Counted from the first letter of the stretch, positions 8,824 to 19,037 are shown. The stretch: DNA of 64,000 nucleotides from Ekhidna sp964289745 (GCA_964289745.1 CAXYMM010000002.1:248001-312000); one strand, 5' to 3'. The notes: generated by a model from the sequence alone, not told the origin. Translations and numbers: made by a program.

Positions 8824-9729
8824 ATGCAAAAAACACCAACGATTGCTTGGATATTATTAATCGGTCTCTCTTTGATCTGGGGCAGTTCTTTCATTTTGAT
8901 TAAGAAGGGCTTAGAAGGCCTATCAGCAGCAGAACTGGGAAGCTTGCGCATCGTATCTGCTTCGCTTATAATGATGCCGATAGCTTTGTCTCGACTGAAA
9001 AAAATACCCGGAAACACACTGTTCCTTTTATTGGCCTCGGGGGTTTTGGGGAGTCTTTTCCCAGCTTTTTTATTTGCTTTGGCACAGACTCAGCTAGAGA
9101 GTGCGATCACAGGAGTTTTAAATGCGTTAGTGCCTATTTTCACTATTCTAATCGCTTTCTTCTTTTTTGGGCAAAAACAAGAACCTAAAGTATACCTAGG
9201 GGTAATGATGGGTTTCATCGGTACAGTTATTTTAATTTCGGCTCAAGGTGGATCTTTTACTGGTGTAAATGCATACGCACTTCTCGTGATATTGGCTTCG
9301 CTGTGCTATGCTTTAAACCTGAATTTAATCAAGGCAAAGTTGAGTGATATTCACCCACTCACAGTAGCGAGTATTTCCTTGCTTTTAGTGGGGCCGATAG
9401 CTATTATTTACCTCTTCGGGTTTACTGATTTTGCTACGACTTTTACTACTGTCGAAAAAGCGCCCTTATCTACTTTCTATGTGAGCATTCTCGGGATAAT
9501 AGGAACAGCCATGGCACTCATTATTTTCAATAGAATTTTGAAAATGACAGACCCTTTATTTGCTTCTTCTGTTACTTACATTATCCCCATTGTTGCCATT
9601 ATTTGGGGCCTTATTGATGGGGAAAAAATTTTTATGTTACAATATATAGGAATGGTGGCCGTGGGCCTGGGGGTTTACATTGCAAATCGAAATAGAGCAA
9701 CCTACAAAAAAGAAGGAAGCAGTAAATAA
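8824..9729 (+). CDS. DMT/EamA family transporter
   Basis: This 301-residue protein is made almost wholly of ten hydrophobic helices in two EamA repeats. The first repeat starts with LIWGSSFILIKKGL and ends near 140; the second starts at ALLVILASLCYALNLNLIKA. Such proteins export or import amino acids, nucleotides or other metabolites; the substrate cannot be read from sequence. The last 28 bp overlap the tail of the convergent SLC13-type transporter. Confidence 0.9.
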   Translation: MQKTPTIAWILLIGLSLIWGSSFILIKKGLEGLSAAELGSLRIVSASLIMMPIALSRLKKIPGNTLFLLLASGVLGSLFPAFLFALAQTQLESAITGVLNALVPIFTILIAFFFFGQKQEPKVYLGVMMGFIGTVILISAQGGSFTGVNAYALLVILASLCYALNLNLIKAKLSDIHPLTVASISLLLVGPIAIIYLFGFTDFATTFTTVEKAPLSTFYVSILGIIGTAMALIIFNRILKMTDPLFASSVTYIIPIVAIIWGLIDGEKIFMLQYIGMVAVGLGVYIANRNRATYKKEGSSK

Positions 9730-11117
9730 ACCAATAAACTAATAAGCAAACTGGAGAGGAGATTTAACCAAATACCAGACTTCACCATATCTCTAATTTC
9801 CAACTCTCCAGCACTAAATGCGATGGCGTTTGGAGCTGTGGCAATAGGCAACATAAAAGCGCATGATGCTGCCATAGTAGCGGGGATCATGAGTAGGAAC
9901 GGATGGATCCCAATCGCACTTGCCAAAGATGCTAATACAGGCATCATAATAGAGACCGTGGCTACATTTGAAGTTATTTCCGTTAAGAAATTTACCGATA
10001 AGGCAATGATCAATATGATAAGAAAAAGGGGTAAATCTGCCACTGCAGAAAGTTGATTTCCTATCCATTCAGCGAGTCCCGAAGTTTGAAAAGCCGAAGC
10101 CAAAGACAACCCCCCGCCAAAAAGTACAATCACTCCCCATGGTAGTTTTTCTGCTTCTTTCCAGTCTAGCAACCTTTTCGACTTATCTTCAGAGGGAATG
10201 ATAAAAAGAACAAGTGCCCCTGCTATGGCAATAATGGTATCATTGATTTCAGGAATGAACTGATTCAATAAAAAGGATCGCGTAATCCAAAGAGCAGCAG
10301 TACTGACAAAAACGATTCCGATCATTTTTTCTTCATACGACACACGACCTAGCTTATTCAACTCTTTGCGAATCATCTCGTCCCCAATGGGTAGTTTGTT
10401 GTGAAAGCCTTTGAATGCAACCTTGGTAAGCAAAAACCAGCAAAGAGCAATCATGATTATTGAAAAGGGAAGTGCAAAACTCATCCAGCTAACGAAGGAA
10501 AATTCCTCTCCATACAATTGATTGGCTACTGCTACAAAAATTGGATTAGTTGGGGTTCCAACGAGCGTAGCCACTCCGCCAATAGAAGACGAAAAAGCAA
10601 CACCTAGAAGCACTGCTTTAAAAAAAGCTTGATCATACTCGCCCGACAGTTCTTTTATCTCTTTTATCAATGCCCCCACTATCGTTACCATCATCAACGT
10701 GGTGGCGGTATTGGATATCCACATGGATAAAAGTCCAGTAGCTAGAATAAACCCTAATAAAATACCGTTAGCATCCGACCCTACTTTTGCGATGATGGAA
10801 AGTGCTATTCGCTTGTGAAGATTCCACTTTTGCATCCCTATTGCCAGCACAAAACCTCCCAAGAACAGGTATAGCATTTTATCACCAAAGGCTGCAGTTG
10901 TTTGTCCGATTGGGGCACCACCAGAAAGCGGTAAAAGGATAATCGGGAGTAGTGCTGTCGCCGAAATGGGAATGGCTTCGGAAAACCACCATATCGCTAC
11001 CCAAAGGGTCGATGCGAGTACAGCATTTGCTTCCTTATTGATATCAAAAGGATTTAGAAAGAAGAAAACAAAAAACAAAAAAGGAGCAATAAGAAGCCCT
11101 AATTTTTGACGACTCAT
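9702..11117 (-). CDS. SLC13/DASS family sodium-dependent anion transporter
   Basis: This 471-residue polytopic protein has about eleven helices. It shows DASS family motifs: the early WWFSEAIPISATALLPII block, the SNT-type repeat near 131 (WISNTATTLMM), VGTPTNPIFVAVANQL, and the second repeat EITSNVATVSIMMPVL. Members move dicarboxylates, citrate or sulfate with sodium. Substrate here is not resolved. It is preceded 7 bp upstream by a membrane/zinc-ribbon protein on the same strand, so the two may be co-transcribed. Confidence 0.9.
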   Translation of the reverse strand: MSRQKLGLLIAPFLFFVFFFLNPFDINKEANAVLASTLWVAIWWFSEAIPISATALLPIILLPLSGGAPIGQTTAAFGDKMLYLFLGGFVLAIGMQKWNLHKRIALSIIAKVGSDANGILLGFILATGLLSMWISNTATTLMMVTIVGALIKEIKELSGEYDQAFFKAVLLGVAFSSSIGGVATLVGTPTNPIFVAVANQLYGEEFSFVSWMSFALPFSIIMIALCWFLLTKVAFKGFHNKLPIGDEMIRKELNKLGRVSYEEKMIGIVFVSTAALWITRSFLLNQFIPEINDTIIAIAGALVLFIIPSEDKSKRLLDWKEAEKLPWGVIVLFGGGLSLASAFQTSGLAEWIGNQLSAVADLPLFLIILIIALSVNFLTEITSNVATVSIMMPVLASLASAIGIHPFLLMIPATMAASCAFMLPIATAPNAIAFSAGELEIRDMVKSGIWLNLLSSLLISLLVYLLLPSFL

Positions 11118-11124
11118 GGAGTTG

Positions 11125-12033
11125 CTAAAAGACCTCTTTATCTAATTTGTTGAAATTAAATTCATTTAGAAAATTTTTTGCCTGATTCAGATTTTGGAAG
11201 TCATACTCTTTTACTTCTCCGTTTATTCCATGAAGTTCAATTTTTACGACAGCGATTTTTCCATTACCCGAAAGAGGATTAGCAATAAGTACTGAAGCCT
11301 CTGAACCATCTTTCATTGTTCGAGTAAGTACAACACTTTTTCGTTTAATCCGACCACAATAAGAACAATTATATTCCTTGAGAAGCCTTCCATCTTGCAA
11401 ATCAGAAGGAGTTTCTATAATTTCTTCTTTTCTTAGGCGCATGGTTTGAAAGCCACACCGATCACACTTAAGTGCACTTAAGTGACCTTTATATTTTTCT
11501 ATTTTGGTATATCCTGTGGACTCATCAATCCACACATCATAATCTACTGAAAAGAGACCCTCCTCCGCTTGCATTGCCTCATCAAGGTAGGCGTCCTCTT
11601 CTTCCTCGCTTAGGAGCTTCATTTTATTTCCATTTTCATGATTAATTCTTGGGGTGTATCTGAGTCTTTTAAGCTTCTTTTCTAGCTTGCCTGGATAGTA
11701 AAATTTTAAAATCAGGTATGCCACGTAAGCATATAGTACTGAAATACACGTCGATACAAATATTCGGATGAAAAACCATATACTGTTTATGGCAACTGTT
11801 TCTTGCTGTTGGATATTGTTAAAAAAGAAGAGTCCAATAGCCATGAAAATATGAACCCAGAGAAATACTCGAATTTCACTATTGCTGGCTAAATCAAACT
11901 TTTCCTTTAAGCTTTTTTTTGCCGAAAACCTTAGATTATAAATAAGATAGGTGAAAATACCAACGCCAACTGAAACAAATACAAGAATGAAGGCAGTTTC
12001 GTGCCAATAAGATAGAAAATCCTGATAATTCAT
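11125..12033 (-). CDS. Membrane protein with cytoplasmic zinc-ribbon-like domain, unknown function
   Basis: I do not recognise the family of this 302-residue protein. It has hydrophobic segments near residues 13-33, 55-72 and 84-110. An acidic linker (EEEEDAYLDEAM) follows, then a soluble region with two CxxC knuckles (CDRCGF near 190, CSYCGR near 225) that should bind one zinc ion. The final 60 residues look like a beta-rich domain. It precedes the SLC13-type transporter by 7 bp on the same strand. It resembles membrane-anchored zinc-ribbon or TPM-associated proteins of Bacteroidota in layout only. Confidence 0.7.
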   Translation of the reverse strand: MNYQDFLSYWHETAFILVFVSVGVGIFTYLIYNLRFSAKKSLKEKFDLASNSEIRVFLWVHIFMAIGLFFFNNIQQQETVAINSIWFFIRIFVSTCISVLYAYVAYLILKFYYPGKLEKKLKRLRYTPRINHENGNKMKLLSEEEEDAYLDEAMQAEEGLFSVDYDVWIDESTGYTKIEKYKGHLSALKCDRCGFQTMRLRKEEIIETPSDLQDGRLLKEYNCSYCGRIKRKSVVLTRTMKDGSEASVLIANPLSGNGKIAVVKIELHGINGEVKEYDFQNLNQAKNFLNEFNFNKLDKEVF

Positions 12034-12495
12034 ATTGATGATAAAAATTTTTTCTAAAATTAGGATAAATTGAATTTCTAAGTAACTTATCTATCAATTT
12101 TTTTTAAAGTCGATGGAATATTTAATCAGGTGATAAAAGAGTTATCAACGTTCAATTTTATCTTCTTTACTTAGTTGCGAAAAATTGAATAAGGGCTAAT
12201 GTTGACAGTAGTTTGTCATTGTCTCCAAGCATTTGGTTTTAAGTGAGAAGCGAAGGCATTAAGCCAAATAATGTTTTACTTGCTAGTGAAGATACTCTTC
12301 CTTCAACTCTATTATAAATATAAAATAAAAGGTGAAGAATAGTGGCAAAAATGTTGTAAGCTTATTGAACTTACATTTCATTTCTAGTCTGATTGTGGGT
12401 GCATGCTTCTTCTTTCTAAAAAGATAGCTTTGACTAAAAGATGAAGATAAGCACTTTAAGGTTGCTCAGCGAGCAAAACTTTATGGGTTAGTATG
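12034..12495. other. Non-coding spacer, 462 bp
   Basis: This A/T-rich sequence lies between two minus-strand genes. I see no ORF of note, no tRNA and no clear hairpin terminator. It should hold the promoter of the 11125-12033 gene near its left end. Confidence 0.5.
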
Positions 12496-14127
12496 TTAGT
12501 TATTAATGCGTGGTTTTTTGTTTTCTTTCAAAATTCGTAAAGCTTTCAGAAATATTTCATTCTGATTATTGTAAATAGGATAGAAGCCATCGTTACCCCA
12601 GACGCCTCTAGCAATATATGCTTTTACAAACTTCTTTATTAAACGTTTTGACTGCTCGTAGTCTGTTTGATCTAATGGAAGACCATTTTTCGATGCCATA
12701 TCGACTAGTTCTTTCATGATTGGACCGGTAATGATTTCACTATTTATATACGCTTCAAGACCCATTTGTATCAGTTCCTCCTCGTGATCTTGCGCATACT
12801 TTACGGTAAACTCCTGAATAGTATTAGAACTAAAAAGCCTATTGAGATATCGGGAGTCTTGTAGGGTATCCAATGCAACAAAAAAATCAGGCACTATGCC
12901 GCCACCCCCGTACACTACTCTTCCATTATCCGTAGTATACGACAGCGAATCAATTACTTTAATGCTGTCCGAATTGTAGAGTTCGCCACTTTGATAGCGC
13001 ATAAAAGACTCTTGGTAGTATGCATCTCGATTTCCCTCTTCATATGTCTTTTGGATACTTCGACCACTTGGAGTGTAATATCTAGAAATCGTGAGTCTTA
13101 GTTCTGACCCATCATTTAAACTCAAGGGCAGTTGTACCAACCCTTTTCCAAAAGTTCTCCTCCCAACAATGAATCCTCTGTCGTGATCCTGAATAGCACC
13201 CGCTACAATCTCCGAAGCGGATGCAGAACCTTCATCCACCAATATTGTAACCATCCCTTCTTCGAACATACCCTTTTCGCCTGAATAGTGCCTCTCGGTA
13301 TATCTTTTTTTCTTCCCGTCTGTATATACGATGAGTTGTTCTCCTCCTAAAAGTTCGTCTGTGACCTCTATGGCCCTGTCTAGGTATCCGCCAGGGTTGC
13401 TGGTCAAATCCAAAATTAATTTTTCGAGCCCTTGCTGCTTTAGCTTCATAAGAGCCTCTTTAAATTCCTCGTAAGTAGAATTTGCAAATCGGGTAATCTT
13501 GATGTATCCAATTTCATCATCCACCATGTAAGAAACGTCTACTGAAAATTGAGGAATTACATCTCTTTCGACTTCAAAGTCTAAAAGCCTTGACTCCCCT
13601 CGACGCAGAATACCCATAGTAACTATGGTGCCTCCTTCACCTCGAAGCATTTCCACGACTTTCTGATGGGTCATATTGATACCTGCCACATTTTTACCGT
13701 CTACTGTTATGATTTTGTCTCCTGCTTTTATTCCCAATTTTTCTGAAGGACCACCACTTAGAGGACTTACCACATGTATGGTGTCTTTAAATATGTTGAA
13801 TTCTATTCCTATACCTTCATATTTACCCTCTAATCGGGATTGGACTAAGGGCAGGTCTTTAGCCGGAATATAGCTCGTATGCGGATCTAGCTCTTCCAAC
13901 ATACTCTTAATTACACTTTCAGTTAGGTTATCAGTATTTACTTCATCTACATAATCATTTTCAATGAAGGTCATTATTTGCTTGAATTTGGAAACACTTC
14001 CTAGATATTTGGAAGAATTGGGAGTAAGGGTTGACAGATTAGAGCCAATTAAAATACCAATGCAAATTGCAATGGATATATAAACAGGAAAGCGGACAGA
14101 AGAACCAGAATTTTTATATTGAGCCAT
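12496..14127 (-). CDS. S41 family C-terminal processing peptidase
   Basis: This 543-residue protease trims the C-termini of envelope proteins. An N-terminal signal anchor (FPVYISIAICIGILIGSNL) is followed by a PDZ domain at about 95-180 (IKAGDKIITVDGKNVAGI). The S41 catalytic core has the serine in DEGSASASEIVAGAI (near 300) and the lysine in GRRTFGKGLVQL (near 325). The 150-residue C-terminal extension is usual for Bacteroidota members. It should act in the periplasm. Its start diverges from the hemerythrin-like gene, leaving about 80 bp for both promoters. Confidence 0.94.
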   Translation of the reverse strand: MAQYKNSGSSVRFPVYISIAICIGILIGSNLSTLTPNSSKYLGSVSKFKQIMTFIENDYVDEVNTDNLTESVIKSMLEELDPHTSYIPAKDLPLVQSRLEGKYEGIGIEFNIFKDTIHVVSPLSGGPSEKLGIKAGDKIITVDGKNVAGINMTHQKVVEMLRGEGGTIVTMGILRRGESRLLDFEVERDVIPQFSVDVSYMVDDEIGYIKITRFANSTYEEFKEALMKLKQQGLEKLILDLTSNPGGYLDRAIEVTDELLGGEQLIVYTDGKKKRYTERHYSGEKGMFEEGMVTILVDEGSASASEIVAGAIQDHDRGFIVGRRTFGKGLVQLPLSLNDGSELRLTISRYYTPSGRSIQKTYEEGNRDAYYQESFMRYQSGELYNSDSIKVIDSLSYTTDNGRVVYGGGGIVPDFFVALDTLQDSRYLNRLFSSNTIQEFTVKYAQDHEEELIQMGLEAYINSEIITGPIMKELVDMASKNGLPLDQTDYEQSKRLIKKFVKAYIARGVWGNDGFYPIYNNQNEIFLKALRILKENKKPRINN

Positions 14128-14211
14128 ACATCAAAGTTAATTTCAATCGGGCTAAATAGAGATTGATTCTAAAACTATTGACATCAGTCTAATAAGACAT
14201 TATTTTTGAAC

Positions 14212-14922
14212 ATGGTTTTTGAAAAAACAATTGCGGAAGTAGTTGATGAAAACTATGTATACGCCCGCGCTTTACATTATTTGGGTATCGATTTTTTCAA
14301 TAGTGCGGATCGACCTCTTTCAGAGGTGTGTAGCGAAAGAGGTCTAAATAGACAACAGGTAATCAAAAGTTTTTATGAATTTGATTCGTCTCGCCGATTT
14401 TCATTTAAAGAGCTCTCCTCTTATCCAATTGAACTTCTGCTAGAATATTTAAGGTATACGCATCACGTTTATATCAAAGAAAAGCTTCCTTACATCGTTC
14501 ATTTGGCCAAGTCATACGACAACCAAATAATGAAAAGCCTGATGCCCGAATTTGTAGAAGATTTGATTCGCCATATTTACGAAGAAGAAGATACCACCTT
14601 TAAGTACATTCAACTGCTGCAACACATCAATAAGGGAAACGAGAAGGCACCTCACTCCAGATTGATGACCTCTTGGGACCTCTCTTTGAAAGAAGAACTA
14701 GAGCACCACGAAGGAAAAGATGAGTTAGAGGCCATCAGGTCCTTGTTTGGTTTACTGGAGAAGGGAGATCTTCATGGTAAGGTTCTTCTTAGTGAACTGA
14801 AGGCCTTCGATAGGGAACTATTCTACCATGCAGCGATAGAAAATCAAATTTTATTTCCAAAAGCCATCAAACTCGAAGGCAAGGTTTTAAAGAAAATTAA
14901 CTCATTAAGTAGGCTTAATTAA
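14212..14922 (+). CDS. Hemerythrin-like (HHE) domain protein
   Basis: This protein of about 236 residues starts at ATG 14212; a TTG two codons earlier is possible but less likely. The first 70 residues resemble the DUF542/ScdA N-terminal part (ALHYLGIDFFNSADRPLSEV), but without its usual cysteine. The rest has HHE-type helices: YLRYTHHVYIKEKLP, HIYEEEDTTF, and FYHAAIENQILFPKA. Such proteins bind a di-iron centre and are linked to iron-sulfur repair or oxygen/NO sensing. It overlaps ruvX by one base and begins a four-gene run with ruvX, def and a nitrilase. Confidence 0.82.
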   Translation: MVFEKTIAEVVDENYVYARALHYLGIDFFNSADRPLSEVCSERGLNRQQVIKSFYEFDSSRRFSFKELSSYPIELLLEYLRYTHHVYIKEKLPYIVHLAKSYDNQIMKSLMPEFVEDLIRHIYEEEDTTFKYIQLLQHINKGNEKAPHSRLMTSWDLSLKEELEHHEGKDELEAIRSLFGLLEKGDLHGKVLLSELKAFDRELFYHAAIENQILFPKAIKLEGKVLKKINSLSRLN

Positions 14923-15335
14923 TGCCAAGAGTACTGGCTATTGACTATGGTGCTAAGCGTACAGGTTTGGCAGTAACCGATCCTTTGAAAATAATTGCAA
15001 GTCCTTTAGAAGCATTATTAACGGTTCAGCTTGAGGCTTTTCTCAAAGATTATTTCGATAAGGAGGAAGTAGAAATAGTGGTGATAGGAATGCCAAAAAA
15101 TACTGATGGAAGCAATACCAATGCCACCCAATTAGTAAATGCATTTATAAACCGATTCAGAAAAGTTTTTCCAGATAAGCAACTAATTTTACATGATGAA
15201 CGCTTTACCTCAAAGCTTGCATTCAATTCGATGATAACTGGAGGGTTGAAAAAAAAGGATCGTCAAAATAAAGGCACGATAGATAAAGTGAGCGCAACCA
15301 TTATACTGCAATCATATTTGGAGAGTATTTCATGA
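14922..15335 (+). CDS. ruvX: RuvX/YqgF family Holliday-junction-resolvase-like nuclease
   Basis: This 137-residue protein has the RNase H-like fold. Family motifs are AIDYGAKRTGLAVTDPL at the start, VVIGMPKNTDGSNTN near 63, and LILHDERFTSKLA near 95. It is thought to act in pre-16S rRNA end maturation and possibly in recombination. The gene overlaps the hemerythrin-like gene by one base and def by four bases, so translation is coupled across three genes. Confidence 0.95.
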   Translation: MPRVLAIDYGAKRTGLAVTDPLKIIASPLEALLTVQLEAFLKDYFDKEEVEIVVIGMPKNTDGSNTNATQLVNAFINRFRKVFPDKQLILHDERFTSKLAFNSMITGGLKKKDRQNKGTIDKVSATIILQSYLESIS

Positions 15336-15880
15336 TTTTGCCTATTGTACTATACGGAGACCCTGTTTTAAAGAAAAAGGCCAAAGATATTGAGCACAGA
15401 GATGAATTGGTAAAAGAATTTGTCGCCAGCATGTTTGAAACAATGTATGCCGCACAGGGTGTTGGGTTGGCTGCCCCACAAGTAGGGCATTCGATACGCC
15501 TATTTGTTGTTGATACCACACCCATAGAAGAAGACAATGAGAGTGGATTAAAGCAGGTATTTGTCAACCCTGTTTTATTGGGGCAAAATGGAGAAGAGTG
15601 GGCTTTTGAAGAGGGATGCCTAAGTATTCCTGGCGTCAGGTCAGATGTCAACAGGCAGCCAGAAATTCAAATAAAATATTTCGATGAAGAATGGAATGAA
15701 CATGAAGGGAGTTTTGATGGCTTAAAAGCAAGGGTCATTCAACATGAATACGACCACATTGAAGGCAAGTTGTTTACTGACTACCTAACCCCTTTCAAAA
15801 AACGGCTGATAAAAGGGAAGCTAGCCAATGTTAGTAAAGGAAAGATGGATGTAGAATATCGAGTAAAACTTCCAAGGTAA
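15332..15880 (+). CDS. def: Peptide deformylase
   Basis: This 182-residue metal-dependent hydrolase removes the formyl group from nascent proteins. All three family motifs are present: GVGLAAPQVG near 43, EGCLSIPG near 93, and QHEYDHIEGKLFTD near 135, which supply the Cys and two His metal ligands and the catalytic Glu. The gene is translationally coupled to ruvX before it and to the nitrilase after it (TAATG). Confidence 0.97.
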   Translation: MILPIVLYGDPVLKKKAKDIEHRDELVKEFVASMFETMYAAQGVGLAAPQVGHSIRLFVVDTTPIEEDNESGLKQVFVNPVLLGQNGEEWAFEEGCLSIPGVRSDVNRQPEIQIKYFDEEWNEHEGSFDGLKARVIQHEYDHIEGKLFTDYLTPFKKRLIKGKLANVSKGKMDVEYRVKLPR

Positions 15881-16671
15881 TGCAAGATCTTACTATCGCT
15901 CTTGTTCAAGCAGAATTACACTGGGAGCAAATAGATGCTAATCTAGCTATGTTCGAAGAAATACTCTGGACAGTAGACGCAGATGTAGATTTGATCGCAC
16001 TACCAGAGATGTTTACCACTGGCTTTTCCATGAATCCGCAAAAGCTCTCAGAGCCATCTGGAGGGAAAACCCACAAATGGATGCGACAAATGGCAACACT
16101 CAAAAAGGCAGCGGTTGTTGGGAGCTACATTGTAAAGGAAGGTAGCAAATACTACAATAGACTAAGTTTTGTTTTCCCCGATGGAAAATCCGAGACCTAT
16201 GATAAGAAGCACCTATTCACTTTAGCAGGAGAGGACAACGCCTATCTGGCAGGTAATGAACGAAAGACTTTTAAATATAAAGGGTGGAAAATCAGCCCTT
16301 TAATATGCTATGACCTTCGCTTTCCAGTTTGGGCAAGATCTGTAAAAACAGAAATGGAGGATTATGAATACGACCTCCTGCTTTATGTTGCCAATTGGCC
16401 ACAAGCAAGAATTACTGCCTGGGACACACTATTGAAGGCAAGAGCCATTGAAAATACTTCGTATTGTATCGGTGTTAACAGAACGGGAACGGATGGCTAT
16501 TCTAAGGAGTACCCAGGTCATACTGGAGCATATGCTTACGATGGTAAACAGCTCCTCTTTTCAAAAAAAAAGGAAGAAGTCTTAATTGCTACCTTATCGG
16601 CAGATAGGTTAACGAAATTCCGAAATCGATTCAATTTTCAGGCGGATGCAGATTTTTTTGAAATAAAATAA
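15880..16671 (+). CDS. Nitrilase-superfamily amidohydrolase, omega-amidase-like
   Basis: This 263-residue carbon-nitrogen hydrolase has the Glu-Lys-Cys triad visible: LPEMFTTGFSMNP near 46, DKKHLFTLAGED near 110, and ICYDLRFPVWARS near 148. The overall form resembles YafV/Nit2-type omega-amidases, which hydrolyse 2-oxoglutaramate or 2-oxosuccinamate. This subgroup assignment is from memory. It ends the run started by the hemerythrin-like gene; its start overlaps the def stop. Confidence 0.88.
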   Translation: MQDLTIALVQAELHWEQIDANLAMFEEILWTVDADVDLIALPEMFTTGFSMNPQKLSEPSGGKTHKWMRQMATLKKAAVVGSYIVKEGSKYYNRLSFVFPDGKSETYDKKHLFTLAGEDNAYLAGNERKTFKYKGWKISPLICYDLRFPVWARSVKTEMEDYEYDLLLYVANWPQARITAWDTLLKARAIENTSYCIGVNRTGTDGYSKEYPGHTGAYAYDGKQLLFSKKKEEVLIATLSADRLTKFRNRFNFQADADFFEIK

Positions 16672-17123
16672 TAGCAAACAAATCGTTTTCAAACAATTTA
16701 AAAAACACGTTACGCTATACGACGTCTCCGCTTTGAAAAGAAGTTGATAGTTATTCATAGATTGATGAGTAAAGTCACTCGAAGTACCTCAGCTAACACA
16801 AGTTCTTAGCAAATTTCACAGAGAGTAATAAATTCACAAGAATCTGGCTTCTTTCATGAATACCATCTGCCTTCTTCTTACTCAATAAGCAAACACACCT
16901 TAGCTAGAAAAAACAACTTAAGTTGACCAATTCGGATATCGACAATTCTCGCAAAAAACATATTTTTTAAAAATTTTCTGCTAACTCAAATTATGTTCTT
17001 TGGATGATTTAGAATAAGGAGGGAAGAATCATTTGAAATCCATACTTCGTATGAAGATATCAAATAGATACCGCTTTGTTTATTTTTCTTATATCACTTA
17101 AATTCAAAACATAAATTATAATA
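16672..17123. other. Non-coding spacer, 452 bp
   Basis: A/T-rich sequence between the nitrilase and the EF-hand gene. I see no coding remnant, RNA gene or strong hairpin. The right end should contain the promoter of the EF-hand gene. Confidence 0.5.
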
Positions 17124-17687
17124 ATGTTAACTGAATTTCAGAAAGAAAAAATTTCTCACTACTTCCGTGTTGTATTGGATCAAGATAGAAATGGTGTGTT
17201 GGACGGTAACGATTTTGAAAAAATTGGCGAATCGCTCTGTCTTATGTGGGGTTATAAGCCCGGCACACTGGAATATCAGAAAGTAATTGACAACAGCCTT
17301 TCTAGCTGGAAGATATTCAAGTCCTACTTTGAAAGTAAAAACGTAGAACCCAATGAAGAACAGTTTCTTCATTTCTACAGTAAGATGATCAGCCCAGGAG
17401 GGGACTCTCTTTACAAAAAATTCGTAATAAAAATGGTGAGTAGCATATTTGATGCTTTTGATCTCAATGAAGATGGGGTTATTTCGGTTGATGAATATTC
17501 TGATATGTTTATGTGCTATCACATTCCTATTAAGTACTCTGCAAAAGCATTTGTAAAGCTCGATAGAGATGGAGATGAGTTTATCACTAAGAAGGAACTG
17601 AAAAGAGCCGTCGATGAATTTTTTAAATCAGATGACAAATCTGTATCTGGCAACTGGTTGTTCGGATTTTGGGGAGATAAAGACTAG
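17124..17687 (+). CDS. EF-hand calcium-binding protein, calexcitin-like layout
   Basis: This 187-residue soluble acidic protein has no signal peptide. Three canonical EF-hand loops are visible: DQDRNGVLDGNDF near 19-31, DLNEDGVISVDEY near 114-126, and DRDGDEFITKKEL near 149-161. A fourth, weak helix pair lies between the first and second. Spacing resembles calexcitin and sarcoplasmic calcium-binding proteins, which also occur in some bacteria. It stands alone between two long spacers, so nothing in the context suggests its partner. Confidence 0.88.
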   Translation: MLTEFQKEKISHYFRVVLDQDRNGVLDGNDFEKIGESLCLMWGYKPGTLEYQKVIDNSLSSWKIFKSYFESKNVEPNEEQFLHFYSKMISPGGDSLYKKFVIKMVSSIFDAFDLNEDGVISVDEYSDMFMCYHIPIKYSAKAFVKLDRDGDEFITKKELKRAVDEFFKSDDKSVSGNWLFGFWGDKD

Positions 17688-17935
17688 TCCTCTAATAGAC
17701 TCATGAGAACTTTATGCACTATGCGGTAAATTGTAAACCAAGGTGGTGTAAAACAAATATTACCTCACGCTTTTATTCCCCATTTAACCAGCTAGCATGT
17801 TCTATATTCCATTCTCCCATAATTTGACGATGTATGAAACATGCATTTGCTTGTTTTAACAATTCATCTCTTTTTCTTAATGTCTCCTTCATTACATATA
17901 GCTACTTTTACATTGGTTTTCAGTCCATCGGATTC

Positions 17936-18182
17936 TCATTTTACCTCCTGTATGAGTTCTGCCTGTACATCTCCTACTTCCCTCTCCCTTTGACGGGCGA
18001 TAAATCTTACGATTGCTACTTTACACATATTCAAGCCACCCAGAACCAATTGTGATGGACTAAGCCCCAAATCAGTTTCTTTGCTTTTTATTGGCTCGCC
18101 TTCAATTATACGTATGTGTTCCGTTGGCAATAATACTTTGATACCCTTCGGGTAAATTTTTTATTTTATTTATTGTTCTCAT
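17936..18182 (-). pseudogene. OsmC-family protein, frameshifted and truncated
   Basis: Reading from ATG 18182, the first codons (MRTINKIKNLPEGYQ) continue only after a frameshift into EPIKSKETDLGLSPSQLV and LGGLNMCKVAIVRFIARQ. These match the N-terminal half of OsmC/Ohr-type peroxide-resistance proteins (the TDLGxSPxELLLAxLGxC pattern). The reading ends at 17936, less than halfway through a normal 140-residue member, and I could not follow the C-terminal half. The gene is dead. It belongs to a stretch of broken stress genes with the CMD remnant at 18591. Confidence 0.65.
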
Positions 18183-18590
18183 AATGATTTTTCCTTATAA
18201 AACTGATTTAAACCTAATTCTGATAATGGATCAAACAAGGCAATATGAAAAATAGTATTCATTCAATTATCTGTTAGAATATACGCCATTAATTGTGTAA
18301 AAATCATAATGAAAGATAAAAAATTATAAGAATAAAATGATTTTTTCCTTGCAATGAGAAATGCACCCACCAATAATTCTAATGTTGATAAATTCATGGC
18401 TAAAACAAAAGTACCTGAGTCTCCCAAAAAGCTTCAGCCTATAAGATTTTAGGAAGCCTGCCATATTGCGAAGACCTACTCCTCCAAAAAACCTTCAAAG
18501 AACTTTTCCAGATCACTCCAGGCAAATAACAAACGAAATACAATTCTAATGATTAAATTTTTAGTATTCATTATATAATATTTTTAAAGA
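18183..18590. other. Gene debris between the OsmC and CMD remnants
   Basis: No intact gene is present. On the minus strand a hydrophobic reading at about 18290-18410 (MNLSTLELLVGAFLIARKK) looks like part of a DoxX-like membrane protein. On the plus strand near 18486-18528 a short reading (KTFKELFQITPGK, then stop) looks like the tail of an AraC-type regulator. Both are too short to be sure. Together with flanking fragments they suggest a former redox-stress cluster. Confidence 0.35.
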
Positions 18591-19037
18591 TTAAAATTCA
18601 AGTGAAATTGGAGAATCAATTTCGAAGCCAGCCAAATTATGAATATAATTGCTGATGCTTTTGTCGCCAACATCCATTACTACATCAATCAAGTTTGCTT
18701 CTGTATAACCAGCTGTAAAAAAAGCACCTTTACTTTCTTCGCTTGCCTGTCCACGATTTTCTACTATTGAGGCTTTGAATTTCACCAGAGCATCTAACTT
18801 TGAGTCAAAAGATGCAGACCCCTTGCGAAGTTCAATTACTTGCTGGTCTGTTAAGTCATTCATTTTGTCCAAAAAATTATGAGTTGATTGGCAATAGCGG
18901 CATCCATTTATTTGGCTTGTTACCAAGTTGACTACTTCTCTTTCTTTGGCTTTTAGTGTTGATTTGCGATTTTGCAAAGCAAGATAATCACCTAACGCAG
19001 TTTCATTTTTTACATAATAGGCATATAAATTTGGCAC
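18591..19037 (-). pseudogene. AhpD/carboxymuconolactone decarboxylase family protein, 5'-truncated
   Basis: The 148-residue reading has the AhpD-type redox motif INGCRYCQSTHNF (CxxC plus His, near 44-52) and the rest of a CMD fold. Relatives begin about 30 residues earlier, usually with a helix leading into GFVPNLYA. Here GFVPNLYA is preserved by the frame but the upstream part is foreign sequence closed by a stop, next to an IS3 remnant. The annotated start would be GTG 19037. The core could still be folded if translated, so a functional short protein is possible, but loss of the start by the insertion is more likely. Confidence 0.7.
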